In this document: positions 34,200 through 42,709 of the stretch, one piece after another
Layout: each line of letters starts with the position of its first letter
Numbering within the stretch: position 1 is the stretch's first letter
Source: Terriglobia bacterium
GTDB lineage: Bacteria > Acidobacteriota > Terriglobia > JAIQFV01
DNA: 64,000 bases
Direction of reading: 5' to 3'
Assembly (NCBI GenBank): GCA_020073085.1
Contig: JAIQFV010000010.1
Span: 62,001 to 126,000, forward strand
Program-made: the position numbers and the translations under genes
The notes under the pieces: model-generated
The model's input: only the letters and a program-made list of their open reading frames with translations
What the model was told of the DNA's origin: nothing
Databases searched by the model: none

Positions 34200-34489
34200 C
34201 GGTCCTCGATAAGGTTGTTCCGGGCAAAGAACTCCGCAAAGAACTTACGGGCTGGAGTGCCGCGCTTGGTCGTCAGGCTTTCCAGGCCGCGCCGGATGCC
34301 TTCCAGGGCTTCCATGCGCTCTTTGGCTTCCAGAAGCCGCTGGTAGCTCTCGGTGTCTTGCACCACCAGCGCGGCTCTCCCGTTGACCGTCAGCACCATC
34401 GGCTCTTTAGTCTTTTTCATCTGGCGCATGAGCTTGGCCGTATCTCGCTTGAAGGTGCTCAAGCTCTGAATGTCGCGTGTCAGTTTCAT
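34196..34489 (-). CDS. Phd/YefM-family antitoxin
   Basis: A 97-residue antitoxin partner of the ParE-like toxin. The N-terminal part (LSTFKRDTAKLMRQMKKTKEPMVLTVNGRAALVVQD) matches the Phd/YefM DNA-binding fold. The C-terminal tail (EALEGIRRGLESL and following) would wrap the toxin. It is upstream of the toxin, the usual order, and overlaps it by 4 bp. A perfect 9-bp inverted repeat lies 15 bp before its start and is the likely operator for self-repression. Confidence 0.9.
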   Translation of the reverse strand: MKLTRDIQSLSTFKRDTAKLMRQMKKTKEPMVLTVNGRAALVVQDTESYQRLLEAKERMEALEGIRRGLESLTTKRGTPARKFFAEFFARNNLIEDR

Positions 34490-34503
34490 CAGCCGACTCC
34501 TTC

Positions 34504-34530
34504 TTGCTAAATTAATACTTTATTTAGCAA
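34504..34530. promoter_or_regulatory. Palindromic operator of the toxin-antitoxin operon
   Basis: Perfect inverted repeat TTGCTAAAT (34504-34512) and ATTTAGCAA (34522-34530) with a 9-bp AT-rich centre that could hold the -10 element. It lies just before the antitoxin start. Phd/YefM antitoxins bind such palindromes as dimers to repress their own operon. Confidence 0.75.
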
Positions 34531-34667
34531 CTCCAAGCATAGCGCATCGGTGTGGTGCCGTCAATCCTGGAAGAACGGCGGCTCGTACTCCGACCCCCAA
34601 CATGTTTCCGTTACGGATCGAGTGGGGGGGGGTGTTGGTATCACATCACGGCGAGAGGGAACGAACG

Positions 34668-34846
34668 TGACCCGATTTTCCGGGACGACAAAGATCGACA
34701 TGAGTTTGAAAGAGCTCGGACGTGAGGCAGGAGGCGCGGATTATGGAGCCGTGAGTGAGGCCCTCCAACGTTTTAGAAAACGCGTCGTCACGGATCAGGC
34801 CATCGCTGACATTGTGGAGCGGACGTGCCGTTCATTGAAAATTTAG
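34668..34846 (+). pseudogene. Probable C-terminal remnant of a transposase or HTH protein
   Basis: The frame ending at 34846 reads SLKELGREAGGADYGAVSEALQRF, then KRVVTDQAIADIVERTCRSLKI. This resembles the helix-turn-helix tail found at the end of some Y1/REP-associated transposases (a DnaA-like last domain). No catalytic HUH motif or tyrosine is present, and upstream sequence is unrelated. It is best taken as a decayed piece. The identity is tentative. Confidence 0.4.
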
Positions 34847-35018
34847 ACCCCCGTGCCGTACTCAACGGTGTGAATTCGCCGCCTGGCTGACCACACGCCA
34901 CCCCTCCCACAATGCAGGCAATGGGGTGAGGGGCTGCGCTGTGGATCCGACGTCACGGGAGCGGATGCCGCGAAGTGATCTCCTTCTTCCAGGGATTATC
35001 GAAATCATTCCGCATCGT

Positions 35019-36488
35019 TCATGGGCTCACCCCGGCCTTGAAGACCTTGACATCAAAATCATTCCCCGATTCTTTCAATGTAGCGCACAGGATGTGCTGG
35101 CCGTCGGTCCGGATATTGACGAGGCCATACACCAAGCCGGCGGCCACCGGGGTATTTTTCAGGTCGCGCTCCTTCGATTCCTTTTCACTCAGCTTCAGGA
35201 TGGTATCTTCTGGTTTGACCTTCTGCGGGGAGGGGGGAGTTCCACCCGGCGATGCATCCAGGTTCACTTCCACGGATTTGGCAAATGCCAAATTCACCGA
35301 TCGCGCCAGTTCCGTCGAATAAACCAGAGGCGGCAATAGTTTTCCATCCGCCCCCTTGGACTCCCGGCCATAATGTGCGGAGGCACCCAGGATCACCGGA
35401 CGGGGATGGGAAAAGGTCTCGTTATCGCCGGACGATATCACTGTGGCGCGGGCTTTCATGGCTTTCACAAAATCCCAGTCCACCTCCTCCGAGCCATGAT
35501 GGCACCCCTTGGCGACATCCACGGTGAATTCTTCTTCTGGATAATAGCTCAACAGCAGCCTCTGTGAGACTTCGTTCAAATCGCCGGTCAGCAGGATGCG
35601 GGCCTGGCCGAAATCAAGCCGGAGGACAATGGAGTGACCATTCCTAGTCACTGATTCGTCTCCCAACCAGCGCAGGCCGGGTTTGCCCCCGATGATTTGC
35701 TCCAGGACAGGACCCAGAATTCGGATGTTTACCTCGTTTCTGTCGGCGGGGGTATAACCTGGCAAATAACCATCCAGGCCGGACAGGCGGCGGACCGTTC
35801 CGGGAACTTTCGACACCCAGCCGGCATATTCGGCGAATTCTTTTGCTAGTTGTCGCGGCGGATTGCTGAAAGAATTCTTGTCCTCCAGAAGTTCTGTGAT
35901 GAAGCTCCCGGCAGGTTTAATCCCGTGATTGCCTTTGGGGAAGGGAGCCACTTCACCGGATACCCTCTCACCCAACTCCGGTTTCTCCTTAAATCGCCCC
36001 ATGCCGCAATGGTAAAAATTCTCTACCTCCACCACAAAAGGATCCTTGCCGATCAACTTTCCGCTGAAGACATCAATCATGCCACCGAAGTGATCAGCAT
36101 CAGGATGCGTCACGATGACATTGGCCAGGGACACTTTCGACAATCCCAGGGCTGTCAGGAATTTCCATCGAAGGAAATTTGCAGTCCCTTTATAGGTCAT
36201 TTGATTCAAGTGGGCCGCCCCCGCGTCCACCAAGTGCCATTTGCCCTCGGGGGTTTTGATCAGAATGCCATCACCTTGTCCGACATCAATTACATAGACT
36301 TCAAGCAGGCTGCGGTCGGTAAGGTCTGCGGCCGCAATAGAACCCTCTTCACCCCAGACCTTGACCTGGATCGGATCTCCACTTTGGTCCAGCACTTCCA
36401 CCGCCTCTCCCCACAGCAAGGTTCGGCTCGAATTCCCCGTCTTGGCCTTGAATTTAGCGGTAAATGGTTTGATAAATTTAAACGTCAT
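35019..36488 (-). CDS. ComEC-like metallo-beta-lactamase fold hydrolase, leaderless
   Basis: A 489-residue protein without signal peptide or membrane segment. Residues 1-60 look like an SH3-type beta domain. From residue 63 comes the ComEC/Rec2-like metallo-hydrolase fold: EVYVIDVGQGDGILIKT, VDAGA, the metal motif THPDADHFGG (His128, Asp130, Asp132, His133), LLTGDLNEVSQ and GCHHGSEE. In ComEC these domains degrade one DNA strand during uptake; free-standing forms are mostly uncharacterised. It is third in a run with a leaderless papain-like peptidase and a membrane protein (gaps 150 and 164 bp). Confidence 0.85.
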   Translation of the reverse strand: MTFKFIKPFTAKFKAKTGNSSRTLLWGEAVEVLDQSGDPIQVKVWGEEGSIAAADLTDRSLLEVYVIDVGQGDGILIKTPEGKWHLVDAGAAHLNQMTYKGTANFLRWKFLTALGLSKVSLANVIVTHPDADHFGGMIDVFSGKLIGKDPFVVEVENFYHCGMGRFKEKPELGERVSGEVAPFPKGNHGIKPAGSFITELLEDKNSFSNPPRQLAKEFAEYAGWVSKVPGTVRRLSGLDGYLPGYTPADRNEVNIRILGPVLEQIIGGKPGLRWLGDESVTRNGHSIVLRLDFGQARILLTGDLNEVSQRLLLSYYPEEEFTVDVAKGCHHGSEEVDWDFVKAMKARATVISSGDNETFSHPRPVILGASAHYGRESKGADGKLLPPLVYSTELARSVNLAFAKSVEVNLDASPGGTPPSPQKVKPEDTILKLSEKESKERDLKNTPVAAGLVYGLVNIRTDGQHILCATLKESGNDFDVKVFKAGVSP

Positions 36489-36638
36489 GACTGGTCTCCA
36501 ATCAAGATTGTTAGAGTGTGCTTCCTGGTTCAGACACTTGTGTCACACCCATCGAAGAACAAGATATGGACGGTTGCGCTGATAGGCGGACTGACCCGGA
36601 CGGGCCAGCCGCCCGACTTTGTTCTTACCAAACCCGCG

Positions 36639-37430
36639 TCAGACGCTCACCCCATATGCTTCGGTAAACGCCGCCGTAGCGTATGCCACGGACGCGTAGC
36701 CAAACCCTTTGTCGCCCCAGGCCGTGCCCCAGCTGCTGCGAACGATGAACCGATCGGGGGTGTATCCCACGAGCGCGACGGCATGACCTCCACGGGTGGT
36801 GTTGGGCTGATAGACATCCATCTTTCCGCTGGCGGAAGTGGCGTTGTCCCAGGTCGCATCAACCTCCAGCCGGGTCAGGATCGGCCCGTGGCTGGCCAGC
36901 CACATCCGCCAGTCCGCCGCGTTGGACCCCAGGTTGAAGTAACTGGCAATTTTCCGCTGAGCGGCGAGCGCATAAAAGGTCTGGGCTCCCCCAGGATACA
37001 GTTTGCCGGAGGCGAACGGGAGAACCGAATCGAGTACCGTCCCGAACTTTCGCGCGATGTCCAGCGCGGCCTTCAGCCAGGTCCCTTCGTCTTCGATAAA
37101 CGTTGTAGGTTCTGTAGTGTACTGGTCGGTTTCTTTCGAGGCCATCCAGAGGAATCTCGGCGAGAGGAGTTTGTCGGGAGCGAGACGGTTCGCCTTCACC
37201 AAATGCCAGCGAATCACGCCATCGGCAGAAGCCCAGCCAACACAAGAACCGGTGGCACGTTGATCGTTGATCTTCCACCAGGGCGCACGAAGGTCTTTGG
37301 ACGGAGGCAGCGTCACTGCCGCCCGCAACACACCCGCCGCGCTGGCATGGTCGATGCGCCAATCTCGTTCAGTTTGCTTGGATGGAATGCAATTAAGGAT
37401 ACGTTTCATCGATGTGCTTCGTTTTGGCAT
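36639..37430 (-). CDS. Papain-like (C1 family) cysteine peptidase, active-site Asn replaced by Ser
   Basis: A 263-residue C1-type peptidase. The oxyanion Gln57 and nucleophile Cys63 lie in NDQRATGSCVGWASA, and the general base His216 in GGHAVALVGY. The usual RNSWG reads RSSWGTAWGDKG here, so Ser232 takes the place of the asparagine that orients the histidine. AAC to AGC is a one-base change. Activity may be reduced, or the change may be a sequencing error. The ATG at 37430 follows GGAGG, and there is no signal peptide, so it is cytoplasmic or exported in an unusual way. It lies between a membrane protein gene and a ComEC-like hydrolase gene on the same strand. Confidence 0.85.
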   Translation of the reverse strand: MPKRSTSMKRILNCIPSKQTERDWRIDHASAAGVLRAAVTLPPSKDLRAPWWKINDQRATGSCVGWASADGVIRWHLVKANRLAPDKLLSPRFLWMASKETDQYTTEPTTFIEDEGTWLKAALDIARKFGTVLDSVLPFASGKLYPGGAQTFYALAAQRKIASYFNLGSNAADWRMWLASHGPILTRLEVDATWDNATSASGKMDVYQPNTTRGGHAVALVGYTPDRFIVRSSWGTAWGDKGFGYASVAYATAAFTEAYGVSV

Positions 37431-37594
37431 AATGCCTCCTCTGTTTTGGAACTGCAGCCGTTGCGTGCGTGTAAGCCGCATGAGCGGGCAGGTCATGACA
37501 AGTTTATGAATTTCCCGCCTCCAGGCCCGCGTCGAAGACGATGACCGAATCCCCGCACTCGTGGGACCAGCAAGGGGCTATTGCAACGCTTTCT

Positions 37595-39100
37595 CTAAGC
37601 CTTCCCTTCTCCGCCAATGAACCCGAGCTTTTTCGCGACGAAGTCGAGCGCCTGAAGCCCCAGGTAACCTCCAAGAAGTGACATAAACAACACACTCACC
37701 AGGTTATGCGCGATCCGGGACTCGGTCCGGGGAAGGCCGACGAAAACATACAGCCACGCCAGCACGGCGCCCCCCACGACACCCAGGAAGAGGCGCCACG
37801 GCAGCGACCCTTGGAATGCCTTGAACGCACAAATTCCGCCGACGATACCCCCGCCCACGCACAACAGGATCACCGTTAGGCCAGTGACTTCCATCTTGAT
37901 CACTACTGATTTATACCCTGGAGTCGAGACACTCAGTTCGGTCGGGCCGAGTGATGTCGGAATGACTACCGCCCGGGCAGAGAAGCCGCCGGGCGGGATA
38001 TCGACCTGCAAGGGTCGCAGCCACACTGTCGGTCGGAGAGGAGTGAAGGTGACGGTGCGGGCGACCGAGGTCTGGATGGCGTTGTCGCTCGGATCAAAAA
38101 GCTCGACCATAACCAATCCTTTGTCCACCAGCGAAAGCTGCTCGGGTCCGTGCACTTTGATGCCGTAGATCGGCGGCCCGAACTTCACGGTATATTGGCT
38201 GGGTCCCTCGACCTGATATGCCGGAGATGAAGAAACGAGCGCGACGTGGGACTCCACAGGCCAATGAGAACGTAGGGTGGCCTCGGCGAAATTCTCTCCT
38301 TCCTTGATTTCGAGCGGCTGCGGCTCCAGCTCCCCATTGCTCCACGTCATCCACACCCGGATTTTCCTGGTTGCCGGGCTTCCATCCGGATTCATGTAGA
38401 AGACGAGTATCCTCGCCGCGTCAAGACCATCCGCGAGAAATTCATGACCGCCCCCGGAGAGTTGGAGGAGGAGCCTTGGCGCATTGGGGTCCAACTCCGC
38501 CGGCGGACCCATATTGGGTTCCTGCGCGTCCGGAGCAGGAGGCCAGCCCACCTCGACCAGGCGAAACGCCGCCGGACGTCTCTCTGCCCCAAGCCCCTCG
38601 TTGCCGCCGTGGAGGAATGCGCTTGGCCGGACGGCTCGGGGCCTCACGGGCCTTGGCCGGGCGACGGCGCGGCCCACCAGCACCACATAGGTCCCCTCGC
38701 GAAGTTGATTCTCCGCATGGCGTGCGCTGATCCGGATCAGGCCTTCTTCCGTGGCGGAGAATTGGTAACGCTGAACTCTTTCACCCGCCTGAAAATAAAC
38801 TGTTTCAGTTTTCTTCTTGCCGGACGGGCTGATGGTTTCGACGACGACGAGGGTTTTCGACGGTGCGGCCACGGACCGGTCATAGGCGTCGCGGAGCGAA
38901 ACTTCCAGCACCACGGAGTCCCCCACCCGGTACGCCTTGGCAAGCGGTTTAACGTCCAGCTTCATAGGACCCTGAGCAACACGTTCCGCCTCCTTGGCCA
39001 TCCGAACCTGGGCAAAGGGGCCGAGTTTCACGGACCAGAGAACCCCCAGCAGAATGGCAACCGTCATCGATAAAACTGGGAGCATTCGTTTGGACCACAT
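37595..39100 (-). CDS. Membrane-anchored protein of unknown function with beta-rich outer part
   Basis: Not recognised. The ATG at 39100 follows GGAGGAGGGA and gives 501 residues. A membrane anchor lies at about 7-24. The following 380 residues are beta-rich, resembling Ig/macroglobulin-type strands (YRVGDSVVLEVSLRDAYDRS, then EEGLIRISARHAENQLREGTYVV and YGIKVHGPEQLSLVDKGLVMVELFD), with a Pro/Arg-rich linker. Near the C-terminus are two or three membrane segments (about 412-432, 445-463), then a short charged tail. It is the first gene of a three-gene minus-strand set with a C1 peptidase and a ComEC-like hydrolase. Confidence 0.75.
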   Translation of the reverse strand: MWSKRMLPVLSMTVAILLGVLWSVKLGPFAQVRMAKEAERVAQGPMKLDVKPLAKAYRVGDSVVLEVSLRDAYDRSVAAPSKTLVVVETISPSGKKKTETVYFQAGERVQRYQFSATEEGLIRISARHAENQLREGTYVVLVGRAVARPRPVRPRAVRPSAFLHGGNEGLGAERRPAAFRLVEVGWPPAPDAQEPNMGPPAELDPNAPRLLLQLSGGGHEFLADGLDAARILVFYMNPDGSPATRKIRVWMTWSNGELEPQPLEIKEGENFAEATLRSHWPVESHVALVSSSPAYQVEGPSQYTVKFGPPIYGIKVHGPEQLSLVDKGLVMVELFDPSDNAIQTSVARTVTFTPLRPTVWLRPLQVDIPPGGFSARAVVIPTSLGPTELSVSTPGYKSVVIKMEVTGLTVILLCVGGGIVGGICAFKAFQGSLPWRLFLGVVGGAVLAWLYVFVGLPRTESRIAHNLVSVLFMSLLGGYLGLQALDFVAKKLGFIGGEGKA

Positions 39101-39702
39101 AACATTCCCTCCTCCTTTTCCTGGTGGTGTTGCCTCCATGCGCTCTGCGCCTGGACAAAGAATACATCCTGATAATTTTCTGTCTGTCCAAAATGGGACA
39201 CGGTCACGCCGCCACAGGGAGCGGCCTTACCGAACCACTCGAAAGCGATGCCCTCCCGGATGAGGTGGTCATTGAGGAGGACATCGAAGGGTGAGCCGCG
39301 CATGGCCGTCTGCCGCCCTAATCAATGAAACCTGCTTCTCTGAACTTGTTCTTCCTGGAGTAAATCCCAGGATGAAACGATCGAGCCAGAACAGCCGTTT
39401 GGTGGGGACGCGGCTGCTTGTGATTCTTGTTTTCCTTTTGACATCGCTGGGGCCGCTGGACTATGCTTGAGGCTCAAAGTCATTGCTGCGGTCTTACCCT
39501 CGTTCTCAATCTCGCAGGATCCTCATGTACCCGTCCGTTTTGGTGAGAAGGGAGGATTCGCCGTCCCGCTCGATCAGGGACGACACTTATTTCCTAATTT
39601 AAGGCTCAACCCGAGGACGACCGTTCTGTTCCTCTTCATCCTGCATACCCTGTCCTCCAACATTCATAGACAAGCAGCTTTATCATAAGAGAGGAATCCA
39701 TC
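39101..39702. other. Intergenic stretch with a possible short ORF
   Basis: About 600 bp between divergent genes. It must hold the promoters of the minus-strand three-gene set and of the esterase. The only candidate gene is the small ORF at 39372-39470. Confidence 0.45.
39372..39470 (+). CDS. Possible 32-residue signal-peptide-like small ORF
   Basis: ATG at 39372 after a GGAG site 8-11 bases upstream, stop at 39470. The product has a basic start (MKRSSQNSRL), a hydrophobic core (LLVILVFLLTSL) and ends shortly after. It is either a small membrane protein or the leftover signal peptide of a lost secreted protein. No homologue is known to me, so it may also be chance. Confidence 0.3.
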   Translation: MKRSSQNSRLVGTRLLVILVFLLTSLGPLDYA

Positions 39703-40692
39703 ATGAACCCCCTAAGCCATGCCATTGAACCCACGACCCGCCTCTTTCTCGACTCCCTCAATGCCAAGGGTGGCCCGCAGTTATACGAACTGTCGGTGGA
39801 AGAGGCCCGCAAAGTTCTGGCGACTGCGCAAGCCATTCCAGTCACAAAACTCGCAGCGGATATCGAAGACCGAACCATCCCTTTTGAGCCCATGGGACAA
39901 ATTTCCATCCGAATTATCCGTCCCAGGGGGAGCACGGGGGTTCTGCCCGTGGTGATGTATTTTCACGGGGGCGGGTGGGTGCTCGGGGACGTGGGCACGC
40001 ATGACCGCCTGGTCCGTGAGATCGCGATTGGAGCCCGAGCGGCCGTGGTGTTTGTTGACTACACTCGCTCCCCCGAAGCCAAGTATCCCGTCGCTATCGA
40101 GCAGGCGTTCGCGGCAACGAAGTATATTGCTGAAAACGGGAGAACTCTCCACCTCGACACGTCAAGGATTGCTGTGGCCGGCGATAGCGTGGGCGGAAAC
40201 ATGGCGGCCGCTGTGACTCTGCTCGCCAAAGAGCGGGGTGGCCCCAATATCATCTTCCAGGTCCTCTTCTATCCAGTGACGGACGCCAGTTTCGATACCC
40301 CGTCCTACCAGCAGTTTGCCACAGGTCACTTTCTGACCCGCGAGGCCATGAGATGGTTTTGGGATCATTACTTGCCTGACGAAGGAGCTCGAAAGCAGGC
40401 AACCGCTTCCCCGTTGCGCGCTTCTGTCAACCATCTCCGATGGCTTCCCACGGCGCTGATTGTCACCGGCGAATTCGATGTGCTCCGCGATGAGGGCGAG
40501 GCGTATGCGCATAAATTGACTGAAGCCGACGTTCACGTCACCGCGGTTCGCCAACTGGGCACAATTCACGATTTCGTGATGCTCAACGCCCTCGTGGGCA
40601 CTCCAGCGACCCGGAGCGCCATCACCCTGGCAAACGAGTACCTCCAAATGGCTTTCACCAGGACGCAAAAGTACGCTCGGGCAGCCGGCTAG
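39703..40692 (+). CDS. Alpha/beta hydrolase, hormone-sensitive-lipase type esterase
   Basis: A 329-residue carboxylesterase. The HGGGW motif (oxyanion hole, about residue 89), GDSVGGN nucleophile elbow, the acid in GEFDVLRDEGEAY and the histidine in TIHDFVMLN give the complete catalytic triad of the HSL family. No signal peptide. Such enzymes hydrolyse short-chain esters. A clear rho-independent terminator follows 56 bp after its stop, so it is a single-gene unit. The following NmrA-like gene is on the same strand but beyond the terminator. Confidence 0.93.
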   Translation: MNPLSHAIEPTTRLFLDSLNAKGGPQLYELSVEEARKVLATAQAIPVTKLAADIEDRTIPFEPMGQISIRIIRPRGSTGVLPVVMYFHGGGWVLGDVGTHDRLVREIAIGARAAVVFVDYTRSPEAKYPVAIEQAFAATKYIAENGRTLHLDTSRIAVAGDSVGGNMAAAVTLLAKERGGPNIIFQVLFYPVTDASFDTPSYQQFATGHFLTREAMRWFWDHYLPDEGARKQATASPLRASVNHLRWLPTALIVTGEFDVLRDEGEAYAHKLTEADVHVTAVRQLGTIHDFVMLNALVGTPATRSAITLANEYLQMAFTRTQKYARAAG

Positions 40693-40747
40693 GATTGGAA
40701 AAAATTTTCTTTCAGACGGGGGAACACTTCCGAAGTCCCTGGAACAT

Positions 40748-40774
40748 GGCCTGGGCACGCCAAGGCCCTTTTTT
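40748..40774 (+). terminator. Rho-independent terminator
   Basis: Stem GGCCTGG/CCA-GGCC (40748-40767) with a 5-nt loop and one bulged base, followed by a run of six T (40769-40774). It ends the esterase transcript before the NmrA-like gene. Confidence 0.75.
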
Positions 40775-40830
40775 AATAAATTCCAGGGAAGACCTGGAAC
40801 TCTTCAAAAGACAAAAGGAAGGAGACTACC

Positions 40831-41733
40831 ATGTACGTTATCATTGGAGCTACCGGGAATACCGGAAAGGCCGTAGCAAAAAATCTGATTGCCAAAGGGC
40901 AAAAGGTCCGGGTGATTGGCCGGAATGCCGAACGCCTGCGGGCGCTGACCGCCCAGGGTGCCGAGCCATTTGTTTGTGACGTTGCCGATGCGGGGGCGCT
41001 GACCACGGCCTTTACGAACGCGCGAGCGGTTTACGCGATGATTCCACCCGACATGGCCAGCCCGGACTTCCGTGCCCAACAGGATCGGATCATAGGTGCG
41101 CTGGCTGCTGCGCTGGAGAGGGCGGGGGTGAAACATGCGGTGTCGCTCAGCAGCATCGGGGCGGACAAAGCGGAAAAAACAGGCCCCGTCGTTGGCCTGC
41201 ATTACCTGGAACATCAGCTGAATCGAATTGCCGGACTGAATGTCCTGCACCTGCGGGCGGGTTACTTCATGGAGAATACCCTTCCGCAGATTGGAATTAT
41301 ACAATCGATGGGGATCACCGCCGGACCGCTGCGCCCTGACCTGATGGTCCCCATGATTGCAACCCGTGACATCGGGGCCTTTGCGGCCGAGGCGCTCCTC
41401 AAGCTCGACTTCACATCTCACCAGACCCGCGAGCTTTTGGGACAGCGGGATCTCACCATGAACGAGGTCACCGCGATTATCGGAAAGGCCATCAAGAGAC
41501 CCAATCTTTCCTATAATCATTTGCCCGACGAACAACTTCGGCCCGCCTTGACCCAGATGGGGATGTCGCTCAACGTGACAAATCTCCTGCTCGAGATGGC
41601 TGCTTCCTTGAACTCGGGTTACATGGTCGCGCTGGAAAAACGGTCGGCCCGGAACACAACCCCGACTTCGTTCGAGACTTTTGTATTGGAGGAATTCGTC
41701 CCCCTCTTTCAGGGCAAAGCGGCAACGGCGTGA
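40831..41733 (+). CDS. NmrA-like NAD(P)-binding protein (atypical short-chain reductase)
   Basis: A 300-residue Rossmann protein. The nucleotide motif is IGATGNTGKAVAKNL at the N-terminus. HAVSLSSIGADK and LRAGYFMENTLPQI are typical of NmrA/YtfG-like atypical SDR proteins, which sense or reduce with NAD(P)H. The active-site YxxxK is not conserved, so it could be a redox sensor or a quinone reductase. Strong AAGGAGG ribosome site, ATG at 40831. It converges with the BstA-like gene across a 76-bp inverted repeat. Confidence 0.9.
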   Translation: MYVIIGATGNTGKAVAKNLIAKGQKVRVIGRNAERLRALTAQGAEPFVCDVADAGALTTAFTNARAVYAMIPPDMASPDFRAQQDRIIGALAAALERAGVKHAVSLSSIGADKAEKTGPVVGLHYLEHQLNRIAGLNVLHLRAGYFMENTLPQIGIIQSMGITAGPLRPDLMVPMIATRDIGAFAAEALLKLDFTSHQTRELLGQRDLTMNEVTAIIGKAIKRPNLSYNHLPDEQLRPALTQMGMSLNVTNLLLEMAASLNSGYMVALEKRSARNTTPTSFETFVLEEFVPLFQGKAATA

Positions 41734-41756
41734 ATCACCCCTGAGATCGTCCTGCG

Positions 41757-41832
41757 TCGGGTCCGCGAGAAAGCAGAGACACAAGGGAGGCGGAGAAGCC
41801 ACTCCCTCATCGCAGCTTTCACGCGGACCCGA
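41757..41832. repeat. 76-bp imperfect palindrome between convergent genes
   Basis: Arms TCGGGTCCGCGAGAAAGC (41757-41774) and its complement (41815-41832) match at 17 of 18 positions. Inside, GGGAG (41785) pairs with CTCCC (41802). It may act as a bidirectional terminator, or be a small dispersed element. It has no T-run. Confidence 0.7.
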
Positions 41833-41899
41833 ACGGGGCAACGCTGTCCTCGTGAAGAGCCCGGAGAATGGCCGGTCAAAATTCCGGCGCTGCCCTTTT

Positions 41900-42424
41900 C
41901 TAACGCCATCCCATTCGTTCACGCAGGGAGTTGATTTGTGCCACGTGATGGCGGCCGTGCCAGGCATAGAGGCACAGGTTCTTCTCCAAGGTCATCACGC
42001 CCAGCTCCGGATGCTGAAAGGTGCGTGCGAAGTCACCCGGGGCGAGCGATCTCAAAAACTGCACCCAGCGGCTGTGCAATGCCTCCAGCAGGGAGAGCGA
42101 AGTGGCCACGGGAGCGGTGCGTGCATCCGCCAACTGGGCCCACCGATCCTCGTGATAAGGTTTAATGGTCGGCCTTTCTTCGGTCATGGCCAGCTTGAAC
42201 CGGATGTAGCTATTAAGATGACTGTCCGGCAAATGATGCACCACCTGCCGCACCGTCCAGCCCCCCTCTCGATACGGTGTCTCCAACTGCTCGGGAGACA
42301 TGCCGTCCACAGCCGCCCGAAGCTTTGCCGGGGCTTCCGAGATCTGATCGATATAGAGCTGCCGTTTCTCCGCCGTGATGCTCTCGTCCATCGTGAAAGG
42401 TCCTATCGGATATCGCAAATCCAT
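41900..42424 (-). CDS. DinB/YfiT-family protein (BstA-like, metal-dependent transferase)
   Basis: A 174-residue four-helix metal protein of the DinB superfamily. The sequence matches the YfiT/BstA branch: VRQVVHHLPDSHLNSYIRFKLA and the last helix WHGRHHVAQINSLRERMGW supply the three metal histidines, and YREGGWTVRQ is a family mark. Members have been called putative metal-dependent hydrolases and include bacillithiol S-transferases. A good AAGGAGGAA site precedes the ATG at 42424. No thiol-synthesis gene lies near it, so the substrate is unclear. Confidence 0.9.
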   Translation of the reverse strand: MDLRYPIGPFTMDESITAEKRQLYIDQISEAPAKLRAAVDGMSPEQLETPYREGGWTVRQVVHHLPDSHLNSYIRFKLAMTEERPTIKPYHEDRWAQLADARTAPVATSLSLLEALHSRWVQFLRSLAPGDFARTFQHPELGVMTLEKNLCLYAWHGRHHVAQINSLRERMGWR

Positions 42425-42548
42425 CGCATTCCTCCTTGTTCGGATTCTTTATACCATCCTGATACTGTTGTCGTGGATGCCTCCCCCTGACTACCGCCAA
42501 GTGCCCCGTTTCTTTTCGACACAAAAAATCGCTCGGAATCTTCAAAGA

Positions 42549-42582
42549 GTAACGATACACAACCGATGTTCAAAAGTGAAGT
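42549..42582. promoter_or_regulatory. Shared two-block motif, copy 2
   Basis: Blocks GTAACGATACACAA and CAAAAGTGAAGT with an 8-bp spacer, the same arrangement as at 28697-28730. It lies in the divergent gap between the BstA-like gene (-) and the ECF sigma gene (+), 125 and 127 bp from their starts, so it can control either. Confidence 0.45.
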
Positions 42583-42709
42583 CTCCGGGAGTCTTCAAAA
42601 AATTATCGATTCCCTTTTCAGGTGATGACCGGGCGCGCACCCGACCCCGCCTCCAAGAAAAATGAAACCGAGGCAAGTTCCCACTAGTAAGGATTAACAG
42701 GGGGAGGCA

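Noticed and set aside
36639-37430. Secreted protease
   Set aside because: No signal peptide is found from either possible start.
35850-37544. 564-residue open frame on +
   Set aside because: It lies opposite the ComEC-like hydrolase and C1 peptidase genes, whose motifs are clear. Its product has no family likeness and is a GC-driven shadow.
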